DNA of 56,536 nucleotides from assembly GCA_030540655.1 (NCBI GenBank), contig JAUNVT010000002.1, positions 1 through 56,536 of the forward strand, in the 5' to 3' direction. Below, piece after piece: positions 1-10,019 of the stretch. Below the pieces are notes generated by a model. That model was not told the origin of the DNA. It saw nothing but the letters and a program-made list of their open reading frames with translations, and ran no database searches. Both the position numbers and the translations under genes were made by a program. The DNA comes from Rhodobacterales bacterium (lineage in GTDB: Bacteria > Pseudomonadota > Alphaproteobacteria > Rhodobacterales > Rhodobacteraceae). Numbering within the stretch: position 1 is the stretch's first letter; each line of letters starts with the position of its first letter.

Positions 1-92
1 GACGAACCATGACCGGTCAATATCGTGCAAGATCAAGTCCGGGGGGTGAAGCAATCTGCCACACCACACTTGTGGGGAACTGCAAGCGGTGG

Positions 93-735
93 CGGACCAT
101 TACGCGCCGCTGTCCACTGGCTGGCCGTGTCGGAATGGGAGGTGAGTCCGGGTTGGACCTCGCTGGCGGCGCCAAGGGCCGCTTTGTCCAGCGTGTCGAG
201 ATACTCGCGCACAGCGCGGGGCGCATCCGCCGGATCGATGCGTGTGGCGTCCCGGTCTTCCTTCGGTGTCGGGTTCTGCTTGTTCGCATCCGCCTCGATC
301 AGGCTGGCATCGGTGGCCATGCATTGACCCCCGACCAAACCCTCCTCAACGCAACGCGCCACGGTCATCTCCGAGAGATGGCGCAGCAGTTCGCTCTCCC
401 GGAACCGGCCGTCATGGTTCTTCGAGAAGGTAGAGTGATCGGGCACCCGGCTGGTCAAAGGTCGGTCAGATCGAGGTGGCAGAACCAGCGATGGGCCGGG
501 TTCAGATGCACCTCATCGCACAGTCGCAGTTCAGAGCGGATGCCGAAGCAATAGCCAAGCAGCATCCGGATCAGCAGCTCGGGGTCGATCGAAGGGCGGC
601 CTGTGCTGCGGTAAAACCTGTGCTGCTGTAGAACGGGGCCAGATGCTGGCGGATGTCGGACAGATCAACAAAGCGGTCGATGGAGCGCAGCAAGTAGTCT
701 TAGGAAACGTGATCCGCGATAGGGAACTCATAAAA
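93..735 (-). pseudogene. Decayed IS1182-like (IS5/DDE-type) transposase, 5' two thirds only
   Basis: Reading the minus strand from about 735, pieces of a DDE transposase N-terminal half appear in three frames: FYEF..DHV, then a TAA stop (700-702), then DYLLRSIDRFVDLSDIR, then GRPSIDPELLIRMLLGYCFG after a frameshift near 600, then VPDHSTFSKN and DASLIEADANKQ after a second frameshift near 455. Homology stops abruptly near 93, after TASQWTAARNGP, so the catalytic C-terminal part is missing. The order and spacing of these blocks match remembered IS1182-type transposases. With one nonsense codon, two frameshifts and a 3' deletion it cannot encode an active enzyme. I did not find terminal inverted repeats. 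Confidence 0.8.
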
Positions 736-871
736 CTACGCCCCCTGCGCTTCCTGCCTCGATCCCGGCATCGCAAATCCCCCGCTTCATACGGGAAATT
801 GAATCAGCGAAAGGGCCCGAAATCAACAAGAGTTGTGCCACAAAACAGGCCAGTTGCGTACGCACCTCCCG

Positions 872-1016
872 GACTTCATAGCGGCCTGCAACTTCGCGCG
901 CAGGCTCAAGACCCTCGCCGGTCTCATGCCCTGCGACTGCATTTGCAAACATCACGGCATCTGAGCCGGACAGATTCATCCCAAATGCCATCCGCCAGAT
1001 GCCGAAGCTGAACACC
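872..1016 (+). pseudogene. C-terminal remnant of an IS481/IS3-type (rve integrase core) transposase
   Basis: A plus-strand stretch reads DFIAACNFARRLKTLAGLMP, then hits a stop after HHGI. The adjacent frame continues with SEPDRFIPNAIRQMPKLNTW. Both blocks resemble the conserved tail of IS481-like transposases (NFARRLKTL..GLTPYE..IC, then a motif ending QMPGLNT). Only about 50 codons remain and they are frameshifted, so this is a fossil. It sits next to another IS remnant, which marks the left edge of the window as an insertion graveyard. The stretches on either side (736-871 and 1017-1166) show nothing else I can identify. Confidence 0.65.
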
Positions 1017-1166
1017 TGGTGGAAGGCATTGCACTGGTGCCAAGCTGCCACATCCGCCCGGACCGGATAATTCAGGATTTCCCATCGCGCAAAAATTGAG
1101 TAGGCTCGGCGTCAGGCGAAAACGGAGGCGGCGGAGATTGCCCCGATAAAGAGAGCAGAGGCAGTA

Positions 1167-1754
1167 ATGAGCAGACAGCTTCGCGCGATCCTTCTGATGT
1201 TGCTGGTTGCAGCCTGCGGGCGCGGCGGCGGCTATGGCGAATCCCCCCGCCAGATGGAGGATGCCTGCGCAATCCTTAAGGAAAGACCCGAATACAGACG
1301 TGCCTTCCGCGCCACCGAGCGGCGCTGGGGCGTGCCCACCCATGTGCAGATGGCCACCATCTATCAGGAAAGCAAGTTCGTCAGCGATGCGCGCACCCCC
1401 TACCGCTTTTCGCTGGGGGTGATTCCCATGGGCCGGCAAAGCTCGGCCTTCGGATACAGCCAGGCGCTGGACGGGACCTGGGATGAATATGTGAAACAGG
1501 CCGGATCGCGGCGCGCCCGGCGCGATAACATTCACGATGCGACCGATTTCATGGGCTGGTACATGTCCCAGTCGCGCAAGGAACTGGGCATCCAGATGTA
1601 TGACGCGCGCAACCATTATCTGGCCTACCACGAGGGGCGCAACGGCTTTAGGCGTGGCAGCTATAACGACAAGGCGTGGCTGGTGCGCGTTGCCGGCACG
1701 GTCGAGGCGCGCGCGGCCGCCTATCAGGCTCAACTCTACCGCTGCAACCGTTAG
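1167..1754 (+). CDS. Lytic transglycosylase-like (SLT-fold) lipoprotein
   Basis: This is a 195-residue protein with a lipoprotein signal: hydrophobic residues 6-16 followed by the lipobox V14-A-A-C17. The mature part has the hallmarks of the goose-lysozyme/SLT fold: IYQESKF with the candidate catalytic glutamate E68, then AFGYSQALDGTW (94-105, the G-x-x-Q region), and a later Y-H-E-G-R-N-G (154-160). It probably cleaves or binds peptidoglycan at a membrane, though catalysis is not proven by sequence. An AGAGG Shine-Dalgarno precedes the ATG by about 6 bases. The neighbouring lolA is convergent, so this gene is probably a single transcription unit. It is shorter than MltC or Slt, as expected for a stand-alone domain. 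Confidence 0.75.
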   Translation: MSRQLRAILLMLLVAACGRGGGYGESPRQMEDACAILKERPEYRRAFRATERRWGVPTHVQMATIYQESKFVSDARTPYRFSLGVIPMGRQSSAFGYSQALDGTWDEYVKQAGSRRARRDNIHDATDFMGWYMSQSRKELGIQMYDARNHYLAYHEGRNGFRRGSYNDKAWLVRVAGTVEARAAAYQAQLYRCNR

Positions 1755-1761
1755 GCTTCGC

Positions 1762-1784
1762 GCCGCCCTGTCATGCGGGGCGGC
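1762..1784. terminator. Hairpin between convergent genes (candidate bidirectional terminator)
   Basis: GCCGCCC at 1762-1768 pairs perfectly with GGGCGGC at 1778-1784 across a 9-base loop, and fills the 36-base gap between the convergent transglycosylase and lolA genes. There is no T-run on either side, so intrinsic termination is only a guess. Confidence 0.4.
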
Positions 1785-1790
1785 AGCGCC

Positions 1791-2402
1791 TTACCGATTG
1801 GACCGGCTGACGCCGCCGAGTCCGGGGATGACAAAGCTGTCATTGCCAAGGCGCACACCCGTTTTCAGATCTCCCAGAATCACCGTCGTCTTGGCTCCGG
1901 CGCTGTCGTTGATGACCCATTGGCGAAGCTCCGTCGGGGAGGCGGTGAATATCAGTTCGATATTGCCGTATTCAGGATGTTCAGGATCCTGCGCGCGGAC
2001 GGTTGTCGTCTTGCCGTCGCTGGAGTGGCCGGTAACCATCCGCGCGCGCGTCAGATCGACGTTGCGTGCCAGAATGATCGACAGCGGCGTGCGGTTCAGC
2101 GGATAGCCCTGCGGCCCTTCGTTTGATTTGCCATCAATGATGCCGACGGTATCGCCGTTGGAGACGACCAGCATATCCTCAGGCGGCTGATATTCGAACC
2201 GCACCCGCCCGGGCCGCTTGATCATGATCCGCCCCTGACTAATCGTGCCATCGTCATTGATCTGGGTAAAGGCGCCGCTGGCTGTCTGGAAACTGTTCAG
2301 ATAGCGCGATATTTCCGTCAGACTCAGCTTCTCCGCGGCGGCGGGCAGCGCCATGGCAAGGCAGGCAACGGCGGCACAGGCGGCCGTGGTGATGGATCTC
2401 AT
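1791..2402 (-). CDS. lolA: LolA-family outer-membrane lipoprotein carrier protein
   Basis: This 203-residue periplasmic protein has a clear Sec signal peptide (hydrophobic core about 8-22, cleavage after AAA at about 23). The mature part matches the LolA/LppC fold: an early ISRYLNSFQTASGAFTQ helix-strand, then R-P-G-R-V-R-F-E-Y, the segment typical of LolA proteins that lines the open barrel. It carries lipoproteins from the inner-membrane LolCDE complex across the periplasm. It lies downstream of ftsK on the same strand with a 190-base gap, an order I associate with alphaproteobacteria. GGAGAA lies 9 bases before the ATG. LolB is not in the window. Confidence 0.85.
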   Translation of the reverse strand: MRSITTAACAAVACLAMALPAAAEKLSLTEISRYLNSFQTASGAFTQINDDGTISQGRIMIKRPGRVRFEYQPPEDMLVVSNGDTVGIIDGKSNEGPQGYPLNRTPLSIILARNVDLTRARMVTGHSSDGKTTTVRAQDPEHPEYGNIELIFTASPTELRQWVINDSAGAKTTVILGDLKTGVRLGNDSFVIPGLGGVSRSNR

Positions 2403-2592
2403 GTATCAGGTTCTCCTTGGTCGGTCCGAGGGCATGGGGCGAATCGGGCGCGCAAGAAAGCCCTGTCCCGTCATGGGAGCAACGCTGCTGATATGCGATA
2501 ACACCCGTGCATCCGCCTGATATCGGAGGTCCGGCCCCGCTTATCAAGGGAAAGGACGGCCGCTCTATCCCACAAGCCGGTCCACGCCCGGC

Positions 2593-5532
<2,940 letters not shown>

Positions 5533-5866
5533 CGTTGTCCTCGTCCTTAGCGTGCTCACCGGCAGCGCGCTGCGCCCGCCTGCCGCACCCGGCGGCATTT
5601 GCGGCCCTGGTGCAGCGGAATACATAGTCTGAGGCTCAGAGCTTCGATAATCAGGCACCGCTCGTCAAGGTGCACCGCCGCAAGGGTCGGGACCGCTCGG
5701 ATACCATCGAAAATCTGCCTCAGGTCGGGATCATGATCGCCCCGTATCCGTCAAAACTACCCGCTGGCCGCTGGTGCGTCCAGCAAAACCATCCCCGCCG
5801 CCGGGCTATTGTGGCATTTTTAGCGAGGCCTTCCATGGAGCCCTGCTATAGCGGGGTTTCCACTGG
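5533..5866. other. ftsK upstream region
   Basis: This is the leader of ftsK on the minus strand. It contains the possible in-frame N-terminal extension (to 5658). No credible gene is encoded. A short palindromic element GCTATAGC flanked by CCCT and GGGG sits near 5841-5856, too small to assign. Confidence 0.4.
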
Positions 5867-5892
5867 TTAACATCAGGTTAACATCTGATTAA
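5867..5892 (-). promoter_or_regulatory. Triple CtrA-like binding boxes (TTAA-N7-TTAA-N7-TTAA)
   Basis: TTAA tetramers stand at 5867-5870, 5878-5881 and 5889-5892, exactly 11 bases apart, giving two overlapping matches to the alphaproteobacterial CtrA consensus TTAA-N7-TTAA. Two of the half-sites extend to GTTAAC. The array lies immediately after the amidase stop codon and upstream of ftsK. CtrA control of ftsK is inferred from motif and position. Confidence 0.6.
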
Positions 5893-5899
5893 CAGGGGA

Positions 5900-7228
5900 T
5901 CAGCGCAGCGCCGTCTCTGCCGCGCAGGCGATTCTCAGCAGCCGCCGCTCGCCCATGGCCTGTCCGCAGAGCATGATGCCGCAGCTTGGCTCGCCCGCTG
6001 GAAGCGTGATCGCGGCCAGGCCCATCAGATTGCCCACGCGCGTGTTGCGCAGGGTCAGAAGGTTTTCCGTGATGTAATAGTCGCCGTCCTCCAGCAGGCG
6101 CCGGGCATTGGGCGGGAGGTTGGGCGCGGTCGGCATCAGAACCGCGTCAAACCCCGCCATCCGCTGCGCCCAGACCGCGCGCAATCTGTCCAGCCGCTGC
6201 CATGCCGCCACAAAGGCAGGCCCGCTGAAGGCTGTCCCGCCCCGAAACCGCTCGCGGATGGGGCCGAACATCTTGTCCGGGTCCGCCTCGATCTGCTTGC
6301 CCCAGGTGCCATAGGCCTCGGCGGAAAAGAGAACAGTGGCAAGATCCATCGCCTCCTCGACCTCGGGGACGTCCACGGGCGTGATCTGCGCCCCCGCCGC
6401 CATCAGCCGGTCGCAGGCGGAGGCATAGGCGCGGGCGGGCGCCTCGCGCAGATCGTCCATCACCGTCGTCTGCAACGCGGCAAAGCGCATTCCGTGCAGG
6501 GATGTCCCCTGCAGATCGGGTGCGGGACGCGCCTCAAGCATGCCCAGCAGCAGGGCCGCATCCTCGACGCTGCGTGCCAGTGGACCGACCGTGTCGAACC
6601 GGGGGGCCAACGGAACGCAGCCCTTCATGGACAGCAGCCCCGCTGTGGTTTTCAGCCCCACCAGATCGTTCCAGGCCGCAGGCACACGGACCGACCCGCC
6701 GGTATCACTGCCGATGGACGCGGGCGCCAGCCCGTGTGCAACGCTGGCCGCCGACCCGCTGGAGGATCCGCCCGCCACCGCCTCGGCATCGTTGATGCAT
6801 GGAGATGTCGCGGTCATCGGGTTCAGGCCCAGCCCGGAAAAGGCCAGCTCGCTCATATGAACCTTGCCAAGGCAGACCATGCCGGCGGCCGTGGCGCGGC
6901 GCAGCATTTCTGCGTCACCCTCGGGCACGCGGCCCCTGAGCAGGCGCGTTCCCGCCTCGGTTTCGGTACCCGCGCTGTCAAAGAGGTCTTTCCAGCTGAT
7001 CGGCACGCCGTCCAGCAGACCGCGCCTCCGGCCTGCCCTTGCGCGGGCGGCGGCGGCCGCGGCCTCGCTGCGGGCGCGGGTATGTGTGACGGCGGAATAG
7101 ATGCGCGGCGCGGCCGGATGCGCGTCGATGGCCTCCAGACAGGCGTCAGTGAGCGCGGCCGCGTCAATCTGCCCCGCGCCAATCCCGCGGCCCAGATCCG
7201 CCACGCCCATCTCCAACCAATCCCGCAT
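5900..7228 (-). CDS. Amidase signature family hydrolase
   Basis: A 442-residue member of the amidase signature family, which hydrolyses carbon-nitrogen amide bonds with a Ser-cisSer-Lys triad. The triad is visible: K80 in SWKDLFD, the cis-serine in GGSSSGSA (about S155-S156), and the nucleophile S179 in SDTGGSVRVP. Length is normal for the family. The open frame extends 107 codons further upstream, but that part is Arg-rich, has no domain and overlaps the divergent hydroxylase gene, so I chose the ATG at 7228; an ATG at 7255 is a possible alternative. The family is too broad to name the substrate. GatA is unlikely because no gatB or gatC is nearby. Confidence 0.85.
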   Translation of the reverse strand: MRDWLEMGVADLGRGIGAGQIDAAALTDACLEAIDAHPAAPRIYSAVTHTRARSEAAAAAARARAGRRRGLLDGVPISWKDLFDSAGTETEAGTRLLRGRVPEGDAEMLRRATAAGMVCLGKVHMSELAFSGLGLNPMTATSPCINDAEAVAGGSSSGSAASVAHGLAPASIGSDTGGSVRVPAAWNDLVGLKTTAGLLSMKGCVPLAPRFDTVGPLARSVEDAALLLGMLEARPAPDLQGTSLHGMRFAALQTTVMDDLREAPARAYASACDRLMAAGAQITPVDVPEVEEAMDLATVLFSAEAYGTWGKQIEADPDKMFGPIRERFRGGTAFSGPAFVAAWQRLDRLRAVWAQRMAGFDAVLMPTAPNLPPNARRLLEDGDYYITENLLTLRNTRVGNLMGLAAITLPAGEPSCGIMLCGQAMGERRLLRIACAAETALR

Positions 7229-7320
7229 CGCTCGACCCTCGCCTTCAGCCTTCATCGCGGCAGACAGTAGCGGCGCGTTGGCGCATGGACAATCCGGCAA
7301 TCCCCGCCATATTGGACGCC

Positions 7321-8538
7321 ATGGAACATGACAGCGATATCGTGATCGTCGGCGGCGGTCTGAACGGGCCCGCTTTGGCGCTGCCCCTGGCACAATCGGG
7401 GCTGCGTGTAACAATTGTGGACGCCCTGCCCGAACATCTGCGCAAACAGACCGATTTTGACGGGCGCGCCTATGCGCTGGCGCTGGCCTCGGTCCGGCTG
7501 CTCCGCGCGATCGGCGTCTGGGACGATATAGCCGACCGGACCCAGCCATTGCTGGATATCAAGGTCAGCGACGGGCGCGCAGGCGCCGGACCTCTTTCGC
7601 CCTTCTTCCTGCATTTCGATCATGCCGAACTGGAGGAAGGCCCGATGGGCCACATGTGCGAGGACCGCGTGCTGCGCCCTGCCCTTCTGGAGGCGATGGA
7701 GAACGCAAGCGGGATCACGCAGATTTCAGGCGATGCCGTCACCGCGCAAAAAGTGGGCGCGGACGGCGCCGAACTGACGCTGGGTTCGGGCAAGCGGCTG
7801 CGCACGCGGCTGATTGTCGGTGCGGACGGGCGCGCATCCGGCACGGCCGAGCGGGCCGGAATCGGACGCACCGGCTGGGGCTACGGGCAGACTGCGCTGG
7901 TATGCGCCATCGCGCATGAAAAACCGCATCACGGCGTCGCACATCAGTTTTTCATGCCGACAGGGCCGCTGGCCATCTTGCCGCTGCCGGGCAATGTTTC
8001 GTCGATTGTCTGGAGCGAGACCGAGCAGACTGCAGCCGAGTTTGCTGCCCTCAGCGATGATGATTTCCTGCACGTGTTGCGGCCCCGCTTCGGCGATTTT
8101 CTGGGGCAGATTTCTTTGACCGGAAAGCGGCACACCTATCCGCTGGGGCTGACGGTGGCGAACAGCTTTGTCGCGCCGCGCGTGGCGCTGGTGGGGGATG
8201 CGGCACACGGGTTGCACCCTGTCGCAGGTCAGGGCCTGAACGCCGGTCTGCGCGATGTGGCGGCACTCGCTCAGGTGCTGGGCGATGCGCGCAGGCGCGG
8301 TGAGGATCTTGCCGCAGCCGACGTTCTGGAGCGCTACGAGCGTTGGCGCCGGTTCGACGTGGCGACGCTGTCCATGACGACGGATTTCACCACGAAACTG
8401 TTCTCGAACGATAATCCCATCCTGCGCGCCGTGCGCGGCATCGGCATGGGCGCGATAAATGCCGCCGCCCCGCTGCGCCGCGCCATGATGCGCGAGGCGG
8501 CTGGCTTGACGGGCGACCTGCCCGAGCTGATGCGCTGA
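7321..8538 (+). CDS. UbiH/UbiF/COQ6-type FAD-dependent ubiquinone biosynthesis hydroxylase
   Basis: A 406-residue flavoprotein monooxygenase. It begins with the FAD dinucleotide fold IVIVGGGLNGPALAL (about 8-21), has R-L-I-V-G-A-D-G-R in the middle, and near 290-306 the second FAD motif GDAAHGLHPVAGQGLN, characteristic of the UbiH/COQ6 family that hydroxylates the quinone ring. Which ring carbon is attacked cannot be told from sequence. An ATG 36 bases upstream (7285) is also in frame; the start used here places the FAD strand at the usual distance from the N terminus. It is divergent from the amidase and convergent with moaE, with only 3 bases between stops. Confidence 0.88.
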   Translation: MEHDSDIVIVGGGLNGPALALPLAQSGLRVTIVDALPEHLRKQTDFDGRAYALALASVRLLRAIGVWDDIADRTQPLLDIKVSDGRAGAGPLSPFFLHFDHAELEEGPMGHMCEDRVLRPALLEAMENASGITQISGDAVTAQKVGADGAELTLGSGKRLRTRLIVGADGRASGTAERAGIGRTGWGYGQTALVCAIAHEKPHHGVAHQFFMPTGPLAILPLPGNVSSIVWSETEQTAAEFAALSDDDFLHVLRPRFGDFLGQISLTGKRHTYPLGLTVANSFVAPRVALVGDAAHGLHPVAGQGLNAGLRDVAALAQVLGDARRRGEDLAAADVLERYERWRRFDVATLSMTTDFTTKLFSNDNPILRAVRGIGMGAINAAAPLRRAMMREAAGLTGDLPELMR

Positions 8539-8541
8539 CGC

Positions 8542-9009
8542 TCAGGTTTCGGGGGTCTCCCACGCTTTCAGCGCGTCCTCATCCTCGCCCCGCGCCGCGA
8601 CCCAGCTGGCATCGCCCGATACCATTTCCTTCTTCCAGAAAGGCGCCCGGGATTTGAGGTAATCCATCAGGAACATTGCCGCATCGAACGCATCCTTGCG
8701 ATGACGCGCGGCGGTGGCAACCATCATGATCATATCGTCAGGAGACAGGTTCCCGTGGCGGTGGATGATCAGGCTGCCGCCCAGATCCCAGCGCCGATGC
8801 GCCTCCTCGGCGATACCGCGCAGCGCCTTTTCGGTCATGCCGGGATAATGTTCGATGTGCATCCGGTCCAGACTGCCATCCAGATCGCGCACGATTCCGG
8901 TAAAGGTGACAACGGCGCCCATCCCCGCCTGCCGGGCGGCAAATCCGTTCGCCTCAAGGCCCAGATCGAAGGGCGCCTCCTGCACGCGGATATCCACGCG
9001 CTCAGCCAC
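8542..9009 (-). CDS. moaE: Molybdopterin synthase catalytic subunit MoaE
   Basis: A 155-residue subunit that, with thiocarboxylated MoaD, converts precursor Z (cPMP) to molybdopterin by adding the dithiolene sulphurs. Family blocks are all present: GAVVTFTGIVRD (31-42), IEHYPGMTEKAL, HRHGNLSPDD, and the catalytic lysine region with K119 and K126 in KSRAPFWKKE, the same positions as the two key lysines I know in the E. coli enzyme. It overlaps moaD by 8 bases, giving coupled translation of the two partners. Other molybdenum cofactor genes are not in the window. Confidence 0.95.
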   Translation of the reverse strand: MAERVDIRVQEAPFDLGLEANGFAARQAGMGAVVTFTGIVRDLDGSLDRMHIEHYPGMTEKALRGIAEEAHRRWDLGGSLIIHRHGNLSPDDMIMMVATAARHRKDAFDAAMFLMDYLKSRAPFWKKEMVSGDASWVAARGEDEDALKAWETPET

Positions 9010-9247
9010 CGGTCATCGGAGGGAAAAACGCCACCTCACGAACGCCCGCGAGAGGCGCATCGAAATCGGCCAGTTCCTGATCCACGGCCACGCGCAGCGC
9101 CGTGGTATCGGCAAACGCCATGTCATACCGCGCCTCGCGCGCGCGCAACTCGACTATCAGATCGCGCACGGTGGCGGCATCCGTCTGGACCGTCTCGCGC
9201 GGCAGGCCGATCCTTTCGCGCACCCATGCGAAATAAAAGATGTCCAT
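9002..9247 (-). CDS. moaD: Molybdopterin synthase sulfur carrier subunit MoaD
   Basis: An 81-residue ubiquitin-like protein. It starts with MDIFYFAWVRE, contains L-R-V-A-V-D-Q-E, and ends P-P-M-T-G-G: the C-terminal Gly-Gly is adenylated by MoeB-type enzymes and thiocarboxylated before sulphur transfer to MoaE. Its ATG shares one base with the TGA of pgsA, and its 3' end overlaps moaE, so pgsA-moaD-moaE form a translationally coupled unit. Confidence 0.93.
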   Translation of the reverse strand: MDIFYFAWVRERIGLPRETVQTDAATVRDLIVELRAREARYDMAFADTTALRVAVDQELADFDAPLAGVREVAFFPPMTGG

Positions 9248-9912
9248 CAGCGATCATCCTTCAGGTAGGGCAGTGATTTTATCAAATAATCTGCGCCCGA
9301 TAACAGTGTCAGGACGGCGGCCAGCCATAGCAGCCACAGCCCTGCGTACCATGTATAATGCATCGCGGCCAATTTCCAGCCGAGGCCCATCAGATCTTCC
9401 TCCTCGCCCAGAAGGATCGCATCGATCAGGTCAGGGTCCATGCCCATCGTGGAAATGCCGAAATAATGCTCGAACACCCCCTGAGAGAACAGCGTGGCAA
9501 TGGCGACCATCTGCGCCGTCGTCTTCCACTTGGCCAGTTTCGTTACCCTCAGCGTTCCGGCAGTGTCACCCAGAAATTCGCGCAGGCCCGACACGAATAC
9601 TTCGCGAAACAGGATCATCGTGGCCGGCAGGACCAGCCAGGGCGACATCGGCGAATAGCCGACGATAACCATCAGCGCGATGACCACCATCGCCTTGTCC
9701 GCAATCGGATCGAGCATCGCGCCAAGCCGCGTTTCCTGCCGCCAGGACCGGGCAAGATAGCCGTCGAACCAGTCGGTGATCGCGGCCGATACGAACAGCA
9801 GCAGCGCGAACCAATCCGCATAAGGCCGCGTGAAATAAAGGAACATCACCGCGACGCCGGGCGCGGCCAGCAAGCGCAGAAGCGTCAGGATGTTCGGCAC
9901 GGTCCAGGTCAT
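9247..9912 (-). CDS. pgsA: CDP-diacylglycerol--glycerol-3-phosphate 3-phosphatidyltransferase
   Basis: A 221-residue integral membrane enzyme that makes phosphatidylglycerophosphate from CDP-diacylglycerol and glycerol 3-phosphate, the committed step to phosphatidylglycerol. The CDP-alcohol phosphotransferase signature is complete: D47, D50, G51, A54, R55, G64, D68 and D72. Several hydrophobic membrane segments surround it. It lies downstream of uvrC on the same strand with a 107-base gap, the familiar uvrC-pgsA neighbourhood of many bacteria. The protein ends just as moaD begins. Confidence 0.93.
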   Translation of the reverse strand: MTWTVPNILTLLRLLAAPGVAVMFLYFTRPYADWFALLLFVSAAITDWFDGYLARSWRQETRLGAMLDPIADKAMVVIALMVIVGYSPMSPWLVLPATMILFREVFVSGLREFLGDTAGTLRVTKLAKWKTTAQMVAIATLFSQGVFEHYFGISTMGMDPDLIDAILLGEEEDLMGLGWKLAAMHYTWYAGLWLLWLAAVLTLLSGADYLIKSLPYLKDDR

Positions 9913-10019
9913 GCTGCCTGTCTACCGCGCAACGCCGCCCTGCGAAAGCCCCGGATTGCACGCCCGGCGCATCGCCTCGCTACATGATCGCGCAGGTACA
10001 GACCGGCTGTCTGAAACGC

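Noticed and set aside
5533..5658. Longer FtsK start at 5658
   Set aside because: The extra 42 residues are unlike FtsK N termini and the ATG at 5532 has a good ribosome site.
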